64,000 nt of DNA, taken from contig NZ_CP022412.2 of NCBI RefSeq assembly GCF_002222615.2, positions 124,001 through 188,000 of the forward strand, read 5' to 3'. The first letter of the stretch is position 1. Each line of letters opens with the position of its first letter. The translations under genes and the position numbers were made by a program. The DNA is from Bacteroides caccae (GTDB lineage Bacteria; Bacteroidota; Bacteroidia; Bacteroidales; Bacteroidaceae). Below are positions 7,243 to 15,112 of this stretch, one piece after another. The notes under the pieces were generated by a model. It worked only from the letters and a program-made list of their open reading frames with translations, made no database searches and was not told the DNA's origin.

Positions 7243-8574
7243 ATGAAAACAGAAATGAAAGTGCTGCTCTACATCAAGCGCAACGGACAGGACAAGGACG
7301 GCTTTTCTCCACTCATGGGCAGAATATCCATCAAGGGAAAGGCCAATTCCATCGCACAATTTGCGTGCAAGTTCAAAATCAATGTGCGGTTGTGGAACGC
7401 CACAGCCCAACGCTGCACGGGCAAAAGCAAGGTGGCGACAATGGCAAACAGGGAGATTGAACGGGTACTGCTATTGTTGCAAAAGCGGTTCAACGAGCTT
7501 TCCGACATGCAGGATGTCGTGACAGCAGAGGAAGTCAGAAACGTGTTTCAAGGTCAGGCTGAAACACAGGATACCATCATGAAGCTCTATGCGGAGCATA
7601 ACAGCGACTATGCCCTGCGTGTAGGGGTGAACAGGGCGGCAAGCACGTTCTACCAGTACCGGAACACCTGCCGGATACTCGGTGAGTTCCTGAAAGAGAG
7701 ATACCATGTGTCGGATATGCCTGTCAAGCAGCTGGATGAAAACTTTATCGAAGCGTTTGATATGTATATGCGCACGACAAGGCGTTTCATGCCCAGAACC
7801 ATCCTCGGACATATCAACCGCCTGAAAAGCGTGATGATGCTTGCCGTGTTCCGTGGCATCATCCCTTTCAGCCCGTTCAAAGGCTATGCCCCGCAGAAAC
7901 CTGTTTTCAAACAGATGTACCTGACGGAAGACGAGCTTGACAGGTTTGCGAACACTACCTATGACACTCCCAACCGTAATTTCACGAGGGACATGTTCCT
8001 GTTCTCGTGCTGGACGGGTATCTGCTATTGTGACATGAGGAGTCTGACAGCCGCCAATCTGGTGAGGGCGGATGACGGAAGCCTATGGATTCACACGGAA
8101 AGGCAAAAGACAGGCACACCCGAATGTGTGCGGCTGATGGAGATACCGTTGAAAATCGTCGAAAAGTACAAGGGTATGGACAGCAACGGAAAACTGCTTC
8201 CGATGCTGACCAAAGAGAGCATGAACAGGCATCTGAAAAAGATGTCCGTGATGTGCGGCATCAACCGTCCGATCTCATTCCATCAGGCCCGGCATACCTT
8301 CGGAAGTATAATTTGTTTGTCACAGGGAATTCCGATAGAAACCGTCAGCAAAATCATGGGGCATCGGCATATCACTACCACACAGCGGTATGCGAAAGTC
8401 ACGCAGGATAAAATTGATAGGGACGTGGATTGCCTGAATGGTATTATCAGCGGCAGGTTCTCCTTGTCGGACATTGACACCGCCCCGTCACCGATTCTGA
8501 AAGATTACAGCCAACGGAGAGTCAATCCGAGTATGAAGCAAAGGGAGTATATAACCAAAATAATGGAAGGGTAA
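7243..8574 (+). CDS. Tyrosine recombinase/integrase (first of tandem pair)
   Basis: This 443-residue protein has the full Bacteroides integrase layout: an N-terminal Arm-type domain (MKTEMKVLLYIKRNGQDKDGF), a SAM-like core-binding domain (about 105-200) and a catalytic domain (about 220-400). Visible catalytic residues include the HxxR motif in FHQARHTFGS, the GHRHITTTQRY segment and the catalytic Tyr in RYAKV. The usual first Arg after TG is not obvious in TGICYCDMRSL; the Arg of DMRSL may serve. It cuts and joins DNA through a phosphotyrosine link. The second integrase starts 3 bp after its stop, so they are co-transcribed. A nested hairpin (7162-7233) precedes it. Paired recombinases of this kind in Bacteroides can serve element integration or DNA inversion. 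Confidence 0.9.
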   Translation: MKTEMKVLLYIKRNGQDKDGFSPLMGRISIKGKANSIAQFACKFKINVRLWNATAQRCTGKSKVATMANREIERVLLLLQKRFNELSDMQDVVTAEEVRNVFQGQAETQDTIMKLYAEHNSDYALRVGVNRAASTFYQYRNTCRILGEFLKERYHVSDMPVKQLDENFIEAFDMYMRTTRRFMPRTILGHINRLKSVMMLAVFRGIIPFSPFKGYAPQKPVFKQMYLTEDELDRFANTTYDTPNRNFTRDMFLFSCWTGICYCDMRSLTAANLVRADDGSLWIHTERQKTGTPECVRLMEIPLKIVEKYKGMDSNGKLLPMLTKESMNRHLKKMSVMCGINRPISFHQARHTFGSIICLSQGIPIETVSKIMGHRHITTTQRYAKVTQDKIDRDVDCLNGIISGRFSLSDIDTAPSPILKDYSQRRVNPSMKQREYITKIMEG

Positions 8575-8577
8575 GCC

Positions 8578-9921
8578 ATGCGAAGCACATTCAAACTGTT
8601 GTTCTACATCAACCGTCAGAAAGTAAAGAAAAACGGCAGATGCCCGGTTATGGGACATGTCACCCTTGACGGGAAGGTGAGCCAGTATTCCACCGGACTG
8701 GAAATTGAACCTGACTTATGGGATGCAAAGAAGGGAAAGGCATTCGCGGACGGACGCAAGACCGGAAACATCACCGGCGAAAAAAGAAACGAGTTGAACA
8801 GGCTGAACTCATTGTTGGAGGCATTGGAGGAAAAAGCGAAGTCCGCTTACAAAAAGAACGTGGATTCTTACGGCTTCGTCTCGGCTGAAATCATCAAGAA
8901 TGCCGTCACGGGAAAATCAGACGTCAAGGAAACGCTGCTTTCCTTGTTTGACGAGCATAACGAGGAATATGCCAAACGTGTGGGCATTGACCGGACAAGG
9001 CATTCCTACGTCCGTTATCTTACCACTCGCAAGCATATATCCAACTTTTTGAAATTCAAGTATGATTTGGAGGATATTCCGTTACGCTCGCTGACGATGA
9101 AGTTCATGACCGACTTCACATTCTATTTCTCGACCGTATTGCAGTTGAAGGTTTCTGCCTACAATGACTATCTTATCCTGCTGCACAAGATGACCCGGCT
9201 GGCGTTGAAGAAACATATATTGAAACGTGACCCGTTTGCCGGACATAAGATTGAGAAAGTGCCGGTAAACCACCGCCACCTGAACAGGGAACAGTTTGAA
9301 AAGCTGCTCAATGCCCGACTGCCGACTTACCGCTTATGCCATACCCGTGACCTGTTTGTCTTTTCGGTGTTCACGGGCATCGGCAGGGCTGATCTGGCAA
9401 ACCTGACAGAAGACAATATCATCACGAAAGAAGACGGTTCCAAATGGATTCACATTGCACGGCAGAAGACCAAGGCGGAGTGCCATATCAAACTTCTTGA
9501 CATACCCCTTCGCATTATCGAAAAATACAAAGGGGAAGGTAAGGACGGAAGATTGTTTTACGTTCCGCAGACCTGCAATCTGTGCCGCAGCCTTAAAATC
9601 ATAGCCGAACAGTGCAATCTGGGATGCCATTTGACATTCTATCAGGCGAGGCACAGTTTCGCGACCCTTATCTGCCTGAGCAACGGTGTTCCGATAGAGA
9701 CCATCAGTAAGATGATGGGGCATTATTCCATACGCACCACCCAGATATATGCCGAAATAACCAACCACAAAGTGAGCAGGGATTTGGAAACCCTGTCTGA
9801 GAATACCAAGGGCAAATATGCGTTGCCCGATGACGGTATGCCGTCGAGAGTGTTCAAATGTGGAAATTACAGCGGTTGGAAAAAGAAATGTGAATCAAGT
9901 GATAGAACTAAAATGAAGTGA
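8578..9921 (+). CDS. Tyrosine recombinase/integrase (second of tandem pair)
   Basis: This 447-residue protein is a paralogue of the gene just upstream, with the same Arm-binding start (MRSTFKLLFYINRQKVKKNGRCP), core-binding domain and catalytic domain (about 235-410). Catalytic features seen are FYQARHSFAT, the GHYSIRTTQIY segment and the catalytic Tyr in IYAEI. The first His of the HxxR motif is a Tyr here (Y-Q-A-R), while the first integrase keeps His. That may tune rather than kill activity, since related families tolerate changes here. It overlaps the following small gene, which can start at GTG 9918 or ATG 9924. It probably forms a heteromeric or accessory recombinase with the first. Confidence 0.9.
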   Translation: MRSTFKLLFYINRQKVKKNGRCPVMGHVTLDGKVSQYSTGLEIEPDLWDAKKGKAFADGRKTGNITGEKRNELNRLNSLLEALEEKAKSAYKKNVDSYGFVSAEIIKNAVTGKSDVKETLLSLFDEHNEEYAKRVGIDRTRHSYVRYLTTRKHISNFLKFKYDLEDIPLRSLTMKFMTDFTFYFSTVLQLKVSAYNDYLILLHKMTRLALKKHILKRDPFAGHKIEKVPVNHRHLNREQFEKLLNARLPTYRLCHTRDLFVFSVFTGIGRADLANLTEDNIITKEDGSKWIHIARQKTKAECHIKLLDIPLRIIEKYKGEGKDGRLFYVPQTCNLCRSLKIIAEQCNLGCHLTFYQARHSFATLICLSNGVPIETISKMMGHYSIRTTQIYAEITNHKVSRDLETLSENTKGKYALPDDGMPSRVFKCGNYSGWKKKCESSDRTKMK

Positions 9922-9923
9922 CT

Positions 9924-10358
9924 ATGGATAGAGGAATAATAACAATCAGTGAAACAGGTACGATTATTATACCAACCGTACCCGTATGGATGTCCAAGTT
10001 CGAGATTGCCGACCTGTTCGGAGTGTTCTCATGTGATGTCCGCAAGGCGATTCATGCCATCTACAAGAACAAGGAACTGAATGAAACCGATACAATGCGA
10101 TATATCAGAAAACCGGACGGTATCAATTATGACGTTTACAACCTTGAAATGGTCATAGCCGTTGCATTCAGGGTATGCAGTAGAGGAAGTCTTTTGTTCA
10201 GGCGGTTTGTAATGAGCAAAATGAATTTGACCAAGAAAGAAACATCTGTTACGTTGTTTGTTTCCTATGGCAGAGGCAAAACCTATGGTATAGTTGAAGC
10301 CTATTCCGCCAGCCGCTCGTTCCCGATGCACGGATGCAAAGGTAGCGTATGGCTTTGA
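9924..10358 (+). CDS. RhuM-like small DNA-binding protein
   Basis: A 144-residue protein. The first 100 residues look like the N-terminal domain of RhuM/virulence-protein relatives: KFEIADLFGVFSCDVRKAIHAIYKN, then TMRYIRK-PDGINYDVYNLEMVIAVAFRV. This pattern, where a helix-turn-helix precedes a YNLEMVIA-x-FRV segment, is typical of small proteins found beside integrases in Bacteroides elements. The role is unknown; a regulator of the integrases is likely. The last 45 residues (after FRRFVMSK) are less conserved-looking and may read into decayed sequence. It overlaps or abuts the second integrase and so is probably in the same operon. GTG 9918 is an alternative start that overlaps the integrase stop. 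Confidence 0.6.
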   Translation: MDRGIITISETGTIIIPTVPVWMSKFEIADLFGVFSCDVRKAIHAIYKNKELNETDTMRYIRKPDGINYDVYNLEMVIAVAFRVCSRGSLLFRRFVMSKMNLTKKETSVTLFVSYGRGKTYGIVEAYSASRSFPMHGCKGSVWL

Positions 10359-10394
10359 AGGCATTGGCAAGGTCGGGCGGCCGAGCCGTTTCGG

Positions 10395-10517
10395 GCAGAA
10401 TCTTCCTCAAACCTGTTTGAGCGTATTCAGCCCGAAAACCTTGCCACTGCCTGCCACACGCTTAAAAAGGCATCCGGCAACGGAAACAAGCGACTGACGG
10501 AAAATCAGAGAATATAG
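10395..10517 (+). pseudogene. 3' remnant of an unidentified element gene
   Basis: A frame with no own start reads A-E-S-S-S-N-L-F-E-R-I-Q-P-E-N-L and ends LTENQRI with a stop at 10515-10517, one base before a strong terminator (10518-10577). The codon use and placement suggest the true C-terminus of a lost gene, perhaps a mobilization protein. Further 5' the frame meets a stop at 10356, and the body of the gene is gone. I do not recognise it. Confidence 0.35.
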
Positions 10518-10577
10518 AGGAACGGCTTACAGACGAAGCAGGATATTGGTGCTTCATCCGTAAGCCGTTCCTTTTTT
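10518..10577 (+). terminator. Strong Rho-independent terminator
   Basis: AGGAACGGCTTAC (10518-10530) pairs perfectly with GTAAGCCGTTCCT (10560-10572), with an inner GAAGC/GCTTC stem (10535-10539 with 10551-10555) and a following T run. It ends plus-strand transcription of the integrase operon or of the lost gene at 10395-10517. Confidence 0.85.
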
Positions 10578-10643
10578 CTTTTGTCGGAAGTCCATTGCTC
10601 CGCAATTATAGGGCATCCGGCAAACTGCGCTCCTTCAAGAAAA

Positions 10644-10955
10644 TCATGTACCTGTCAGCCGATAGGCAGAGCGGTAGCCGTCAGCAAGCATCCTTTCGAT
10701 GTCGGATTCACGGTAGAGGATTTTACCGCCCAACTGGATATAGGCTATGCGCCCTTCGTTCCGGTAGTCCTGAAGTGTCCGGCGGCTCACTTTCAGCCGT
10801 GCCGACACCTCCTTGTCGGTGAAGAAACGTTCACCGCCCAATGTCGGGCGGTAATTGGCGGTCAGATGCTCGAAGCCGTCAAGCAGACGGTCAAGACTGC
10901 CCATGAAGTGGATTATCCACTCGCTGTCCTTGTTAATCAGTTCATTCATAAACAT
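10644..10955 (-). CDS. Helix-turn-helix DNA-binding protein (inner-element copy 2)
   Basis: A 103-residue protein with an N-terminal helix (WIIHFMGSLDRLLDGFEHL) and an HTH_17/excisionase domain (about residues 43-93: GERFFTDKEVSARLKVSRRTLQDYR, wing YRESDIERMLADGY). It is the paralogue of 5219-5512 in the outer element. MNELINKD at 10949 is an alternative start. It is downstream of, and 30 bp from, the second HTH gene (10986-11297) in the same minus-strand operon. Probable role: excision or regulation of the inner element. Confidence 0.8.
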   Translation of the reverse strand: MFMNELINKDSEWIIHFMGSLDRLLDGFEHLTANYRPTLGGERFFTDKEVSARLKVSRRTLQDYRNEGRIAYIQLGGKILYRESDIERMLADGYRSAYRLTGT

Positions 10956-10985
10956 TGGATTTAGTGTGATTACTATACTTAATGA

Positions 10986-11297
10986 TTAAATAGTCCTGCC
11001 TTTGAATTTTGCTTCTTTTCGCCTGTCCTCCACAACGGAGACTATACGTTGCACATCTTCTGGACGGTAATACGTCTTGTGGTTTATCTGCGAGTAAGCC
11101 AGCGTGCCGTTATTCCGCAGGGTCTGTAACGTGCGGGGACTGATATTGAGCATCCGGCACACGTCCTGATTGTCCATCCACTCGCTCATTGTCTTTTCTC
11201 CATGCCGCCGGCAGATTGCATCCATGCGGCTGACGAAACGGTCGAACGTGGTGACCATCGCCTCAAAAGTCTTTCTTTCGATTGATACGATTTCCAT
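10986..11297 (-). CDS. Excisionase-like helix-turn-helix protein (inner-element copy 1)
   Basis: A 103-residue protein. The start MEIVSIERKTFEAMVTTFDRF parallels the outer copy at 4571 (MEVVTIEKRTFSYVCERF), which fixes the start at 11297 rather than at 11345. The C-terminal domain (about 45-85) is HTH_17: NQDVCRMLNISPRTLQTLRNNGTLAY with wing YYRPEDVQRIV. Likely an excisionase or regulator acting with the 10644 gene. A 55-nt hairpin (11358-11412) lies 60 bp upstream and could regulate it. No DUF3876 gene separates the pair here, unlike in the outer copy. Confidence 0.8.
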   Translation of the reverse strand: MEIVSIERKTFEAMVTTFDRFVSRMDAICRRHGEKTMSEWMDNQDVCRMLNISPRTLQTLRNNGTLAYSQINHKTYYRPEDVQRIVSVVEDRRKEAKFKGRTI

Positions 11298-11357
11298 ATA
11301 CTTTTCTTTTGATGTTATTGTTCTTTTTACCCCAAAGGAACACATAATACGTTATCC

Positions 11358-11412
11358 GACAATGGCTTCTCTGAAAGTGGCAGCGTATTGCGCTGATACG
11401 GCAGCCATTGTC
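11358..11412. repeat. Two-part hairpin upstream of the HTH operon
   Basis: GACAATGGCT (11358-11367) pairs perfectly with AGCCATTGTC (11403-11412), and CGTAT (11384-11388) with ATACG (11396-11400). Position 60 bp before the start of the minus-strand HTH operon suggests an operator, attenuator or attachment-site element. Confidence 0.6.
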
Positions 11413-11766
11413 CGTGGACATCATACAGAAACGGCTCTTTTCGCATGAATGCTAATCCAACGGAAAGGCTGGCTATTTCATAATCCGATTATTTAATAGT
11501 TCTCTATATAGTTGTGTGGTGAAACAAAGTTTTGGTTGTTTGGAGAGTGACAACATTACATCATGAAATCATTGAATCAATGTATCACCAAATTGTCGGA
11601 CAAGCATTGGTTTATTTTCTTCAATATCCGGTTTGGCAGCTATTCGATAAATCCTTTTGGCAAGTATTTGAATTTCTCGGTTTTCATGTATTCAGATCTT
11701 TCATCTTTTGAATCATTGTTCGATTAAATCAGGTGGTTCCGCCCTGAATTTGAATGATATCTGCCC
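11413..11766. other. Non-coding stretch with no supported gene
   Basis: A 54-codon open frame (11563-11727, starting MKSLNQCITKL) has no recognisable features. The sequence is AT-rich with repeated GAATCA/TCATTG words near 11565-11580 and 11707-11720. It probably is the decayed upstream part of a mobilization region. Confidence 0.4.
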
Positions 11767-11872
11767 AATCCGTCACAGACGGATTTTAGTGTTCACATGA
11801 ACACAGCAAGATGTCTTTTCAGCCGCTCAAAACGTTTTGAGCAGCCACGAAAAGCACTTGCCCCTGCAGGGG
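11767..11872. repeat. Cluster of four palindromes (oriT-like)
   Basis: Four dyads lie within 106 bp. AATCCGTC/GACGGATT with a 3-nt spacer (11767-11785). GTGTTCA/TGAACAC with a 2-nt spacer (11789-11804). GCTCAAAACGTTTTGAGC, a perfect 18-bp palindrome (11825-11842). CCCCTGCAGGGG, a perfect 12-bp palindrome (11861-11872). Such density just before a mobilization-gene remnant resembles a transfer origin, but a nic site cannot be assigned. Confidence 0.55.
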
Positions 11873-12228
11873 GCTGGGCTTGCCCTCCAAAGTCGGGAAG
11901 CCTTGTAAACCTACGGTGTTTGTGTCACAAGGAGGATGAACTGAAACAGTTGAAGTCAGAACTTGCCGCGCTCGACCGCAAGATACAGCTGGAACTTGCG
12001 CCGCCTACGCCCGAAATTGCCGAAAAAGAAAAGGATGGACAGGAGGTCAAGCCGGATGCGGGAGATGTACGGAACGTGCCACCACAACACACCGAAGATG
12101 TTCCGCAGATTCGCAGTCCGGTGAATGAGCGTAGTCCGTCAGGCAATTTCATTGCCGACCATGTCATCATCGGACGACCGGGTTTTCAGATCAAGGATGA
12201 TAACCGTCCGAAAGGGATAAAAATATAA
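11797..12228 (+). pseudogene. C-terminal remnant, probably a relaxase/mobilization protein
   Basis: The open frame encodes 143 residues, but only the part from about 11930 (KEDELKQLKSELAALDRKIQLELAPP) to the end (ADHVIIGRPGFQIKDDNRPKGIKI) looks like real protein: a short coiled coil, a Pro/Glu-rich linker and a basic tail. This arrangement recalls C-terminal tails of Bacteroides conjugative-element mobilization proteins, but I cannot name the family firmly. The first 45 residues are encoded by the palindrome cluster (11789-11872) and are probably not translated. A strong hairpin follows the stop (12232-12277), consistent with this being a genuine gene end. Confidence 0.4.
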
Positions 12229-12231
12229 CTT

Positions 12232-12277
12232 TTATTGTGGGCAGTAACGTCATTGTTTTCGTTACTGCCCACAATAA
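12232..12277. terminator. 18-bp perfect hairpin, likely terminator
   Basis: 12232-12249 (TTATTGTGGGCAGTAACG) pairs perfectly with 12260-12277 (CGTTACTGCCCACAATAA), loop 10 nt. It lies 4 bp after the mobilization remnant stop. Confidence 0.75.
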
Positions 12278-12567
12278 CAAATAATCCTTATCGCTTTTGG
12301 ATATTGGCTGATAGAAGTTGGTACAGACAAATTTAACAAAATAGAACAAAAAAAGTAACTGCTCAGCTATGCAAAGTCGTTGAGTATCAACTCTATTGCA
12401 CGAGGTCAATCTTGCGTAATGCCCGATTTTCATCGAAATATAGTAAATCAACAAGTTTGCTACTGTTGATAATCAAGCATTTGGGCACATTTAGATACCT
12501 GAGTAGTTACACAAAAAAGCAATGCAATTTTTTTATACGTTGCACACTGATTTCTTATTTTGCAGAA
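12278..12567. other. AT-rich spacer with one direct-repeat copy
   Basis: No gene is supported. The stretch carries the repeat GTTTGC then TTGATAATCAAGCAT (12455-12480), which recurs at 21277-21303 near the far end of the element. Confidence 0.5.
12455..12480 (+). repeat. Direct repeat, left copy
   Basis: GTTTGC (12455-12460) and TTGATAATCAAGCAT (12466-12480) also occur in the same order at 21277-21303, with a 5 or 6 nt divergent spacer. The pair brackets the cargo-rteAB segment. Confidence 0.6.
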
Positions 12568-13764
12568 TTACAGCGAACAAGTTTCTCTTTCGTTTTGCAA
12601 ATCTACTTGCAGTGTAATCTGTTTGCTTCTTAATATTATAGATGAAATTATAGCAACAATCAAAGCAAACACGGCAATACCTATAAATGACACATGCAAA
12701 CCGTAGCGTTTTCCTATGAATCCGATTATAACCGGACCAAGAAGTATACCGGAATATCCAAGAGCATTAATAAAACTAATGATGTTGTGTACTGCCATCC
12801 CTTTTATGTGGGCCGCAAAAGATACTAATTGAGGAACTACATTGGCCGCACCACAACCGACCATAGCAAAACCAGCTACAGAAGCGATCGCACTATCAAT
12901 TGATACCACAATCAGGAAACCAGCGGAAATAAGTAATGCCCCTCCGCTAATCACAGTCCTTCGTCCAAATCGATCGACGATCTTGTCGCCGCAAAGTCTC
13001 ATAATAGTCATTGCTATGGCAAAAGCGGTATAGAAAAATCCGGCCACGGACATGTCAATGCCACGCTCTTGACTAACAAAAATTGCTGACCACCCCATTA
13101 CAGCACCTTCCGACGCATACATGATAAAACATAACAAACCGACCACTATCACCATAGGTGGAATATAAAATTTCTTATTCACATCCTGTTTCGGATGGTC
13201 GTTGCTTTTAAGTACCTTTGAGGATAGAAGGTCACGGCATCCGGCCATCATCGCAGCCAATACCAATATCATAAATATTACGACCGACCACATAGGGATT
13301 ATTCCGAATGCGAAAAGAGAACTCATCACACCGGCACCGATGAGCGTACCAAGTGAATAACCCCCATGAAATCCTGACATCAGATGTTTTCCTGTCTGAC
13401 CTTCAACTGCAACACCATTCACATTAGCAGCAACATCGATGGTGATAGTACAACCGCCGAATACCAATAACATTATAGCCGTCAGGGTGAAGTTAGCCAA
13501 TAGGCTTATCGTCAATAGAGAAAAAGCCATTAAAAATCCGGAGAAATAAACTACTCGTTTTGCGCCAAATCTCACACATAGCCAACTTGATAAAGGAAGT
13601 GCTATTATTGAACCCAACCCGGTACAAAGCATCAGAAGTCCTAAGGAAGCTTCGTCCAAACTAAATGCACGTTTAACATACGGTACAAGAGGTGCCCATG
13701 CAGCCTCAAGACAACCTATGACGAGAAAAGCGGTGCGATTTGCGATAATTGGATGTTTACTCAT
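12568..13764 (-). CDS. MFS transporter (YbjJ-like)
   Basis: A 398-residue inner-membrane protein with about 12 predicted transmembrane helices. The MFS signature between helices 2 and 3 is present in altered form (SSWLCVRFGAKRVVYFSG, about residues 58-75), and a second copy in the C-terminal half (GDKIVDRFGRRTVISGG, about 255-272). Sequence style (ANVNGVAVEGQTGKHLMSGFHGGYSLG) resembles the YbjJ-type subgroup, whose substrates are poorly known. Efflux or sugar uptake are both possible. It starts MSKHPIIANR. A terminator hairpin (13785-13809) separates it from the upstream lipoprotein gene, so it has a separate or read-through promoter. First gene of the cargo module. Confidence 0.85.
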   Translation of the reverse strand: MSKHPIIANRTAFLVIGCLEAAWAPLVPYVKRAFSLDEASLGLLMLCTGLGSIIALPLSSWLCVRFGAKRVVYFSGFLMAFSLLTISLLANFTLTAIMLLVFGGCTITIDVAANVNGVAVEGQTGKHLMSGFHGGYSLGTLIGAGVMSSLFAFGIIPMWSVVIFMILVLAAMMAGCRDLLSSKVLKSNDHPKQDVNKKFYIPPMVIVVGLLCFIMYASEGAVMGWSAIFVSQERGIDMSVAGFFYTAFAIAMTIMRLCGDKIVDRFGRRTVISGGALLISAGFLIVVSIDSAIASVAGFAMVGCGAANVVPQLVSFAAHIKGMAVHNIISFINALGYSGILLGPVIIGFIGKRYGLHVSFIGIAVFALIVAIISSIILRSKQITLQVDLQNERETCSL

Positions 13765-13780
13765 CGTTTAAAGGTATAAG

Positions 13781-13809
13781 AAAAGCGCACATTTTGAATA
13801 TGTGTGCGC
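13781..13809 (-). terminator. Terminator of the first DUF1349 lipoprotein
   Basis: On the minus strand GCGCACA (plus 13803-13809) pairs with TGTGCGC (plus 13785-13791) and is followed by a TTTT tract (plus 13781-13784). Confidence 0.7.
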
Positions 13810-13834
13810 CTTTGAAAATGATTCGATTGTTTTA

Positions 13835-14578
13835 TTATTCTGCTATATTACCCTTTCTAAAGTCAGCGACAGGTTTATCTGTCAGAGATACTTCGGTGAA
13901 TAGGCAGGTGTGTTCATTATCCTTAGGACTCTGTGAACTGATGCCTATAAGCAATTTTTCAGGAAAGTCATTCTTATAGAGTCGGGCCATACGCCATATT
14001 TTACCATCTTCTGAGAAATAGCTACCAAGGGTTGTGCCATCGGAGGATAATCTCATATAAACGTATGGAGCCGTGATTGCCTGATGGTTATTGTCATCAG
14101 AGGTGCCTAATGTGCGAACTGACACCACTCGGTGATCGCCATACTCATCCTGCTCGAAACATAGTTTTTGACAATGTGTGTCGTTTTCATAAGCATATAT
14201 CACCCCTGCCGAATAAGTTCCGGTTTCAGTGAATTCAGGCTGCACTTTAGCCGTGAAAGTGAAAGGTTTGGTGTTGTCAACCTCTGTGAAGATGACCGCA
14301 GAGTTATTGACTACGCTTCCATCCGGGGAACGGAAATAATCAGTTTGAGGACCGGCCACAAATTTGAGCGTGTCGCCAAGAAGTGTGATGCCATTCTCTC
14401 CGCCGTTTTTCGACTTTGTAAAACGAATTCCTCCTACATTGATGTCGCATGTGGCGAGTTCAACGTTTTCTGTTGTAGCTTTCTTGTCAGAATTTCCCGC
14501 TTTTTTCTCTGGTTCTTTCTGGGTGCATCCAGCCATTGCAAGACTTGCAATGATTGCGATAAATACTAATTTTTTCAT
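13835..14578 (-). CDS. DUF1349 lipoprotein, copy 1
   Basis: A 247-residue lipoprotein. The signal peptide with lipobox is at residues 1-18 (MKKLVFIAIIASLAMAGC), so it is exported and lipidated at Cys18. The body is a concanavalin-like beta sandwich of the DUF1349 type, marked by FEQDEYGDHRVVSVRTLGTSDDNNH and a closing strand LIGISSQSP. Family members usually bind or act on carbohydrates, but no activity is established here. Start 14578 is chosen by the signal peptide; the frame extends 33 nt further. A -7 box is at 14637-14644 with a conserved 22-bp upstream element (14664-14685). It is paralogous to 16032-16781. Confidence 0.75.
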   Translation of the reverse strand: MKKLVFIAIIASLAMAGCTQKEPEKKAGNSDKKATTENVELATCDINVGGIRFTKSKNGGENGITLLGDTLKFVAGPQTDYFRSPDGSVVNNSAVIFTEVDNTKPFTFTAKVQPEFTETGTYSAGVIYAYENDTHCQKLCFEQDEYGDHRVVSVRTLGTSDDNNHQAITAPYVYMRLSSDGTTLGSYFSEDGKIWRMARLYKNDFPEKLLIGISSQSPKDNEHTCLFTEVSLTDKPVADFRKGNIAE

Positions 14579-14636
14579 TATGATATTGATTTGATTATTA
14601 TTAAATTGCAATTTCCTTGTGATTTATTTGCGGTTG

Positions 14637-14685
14637 CAAAGTTAGATAGAACAAAAGATGTGCACAATACTGATTTCTAACCAAT
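14637..14685 (-). promoter_or_regulatory. Promoter and conserved upstream element of lipoprotein copy 1
   Basis: The -7 box is CAAAGTTA on plus (14637-14644; TAACTTTG on minus). Nineteen bases further upstream is the 22-bp element ACAATACTGATTTCTAACCA plus AT (14664-14685), which contains a -33-like TTG on minus. A near-identical element sits at the same spacing before the hexapeptide gene. Confidence 0.65.
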
Positions 14686-14715
14686 TTTCGCATCAATAGC
14701 AATAGGAATTAACTA

Positions 14716-15090
14716 TTATTTGTTGAATATCAATCCTCTACGGCCTACTACCAACGAATTATCAGGAACATCTTGGGTTATGGTACATCCATGTGACATG
14801 ACACAACCATTACCAACACTAAAGCTACCCGCGACAATTATAGTTCCTGTACCAAAAACACAACGATTGCCTATTCTTGCTCCCGGAAACAAAATAAGTT
14901 CTCCTCCTATGATATTATTATCTCCGATATAGATGTCATCACCAACTCCTGTGCAATAAATAGAAGCTCCGTGTGTAAGAGAAACGCCTTTACCAAAATG
15001 AATTGGCACAGAACTAAAAATACGTTCACATTCATTTTGCAGAACTGTTATGCCTGCTTCCAATTCTAATTTACCAGCAAATTGATTCAT
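14716..15090 (-). CDS. Hexapeptide-repeat (left-handed beta-helix) protein
   Basis: A 124-residue protein made largely of hexapeptide repeats ([LIV]-G-x-x-x-x) typical of left-handed parallel beta-helix acyltransferases: GKGVSLTHGASIYCTG, GDDIYIGDNNIIGG, GARIGNRCVFGTG, GNGCVMSHGCTI. It starts MNQFAGKLELEAGITVLQ. At 124 residues it is short for an acetyltransferase (usually about 180-220), so it may be a partial enzyme, a small O-acetyltransferase homologue, or a structural or carbonic-anhydrase-like relative. It has its own promoter (-7 box at 15113-15120 with a 22-bp element at 15140-15161). Role in the cargo module is unknown; acetylation of an extracellular glycan is one guess. Confidence 0.7.
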   Translation of the reverse strand: MNQFAGKLELEAGITVLQNECERIFSSVPIHFGKGVSLTHGASIYCTGVGDDIYIGDNNIIGGELILFPGARIGNRCVFGTGTIIVAGSFSVGNGCVMSHGCTITQDVPDNSLVVGRRGLIFNK

Positions 15091-15112
15091 CTTTTTCGCT
15101 TTTATATGCCCG

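Noticed and set aside
11563..11727. A 54-codon plus-strand frame (MKSLNQCITKL)
   Set aside because: No promoter, domain or homologue pattern is visible; kept as non-coding.
11797..11929. Cys-rich N-terminal 45 residues of the mobilization remnant frame
   Set aside because: They are encoded by four palindromes (11767-11872), so the sequence is better explained by DNA structure than by coding constraint.
12191..12454. An 87-codon minus-strand open frame
   Set aside because: It lies over a perfect terminator hairpin (12232-12277), has no recognisable domain, and its composition looks like non-coding sequence.
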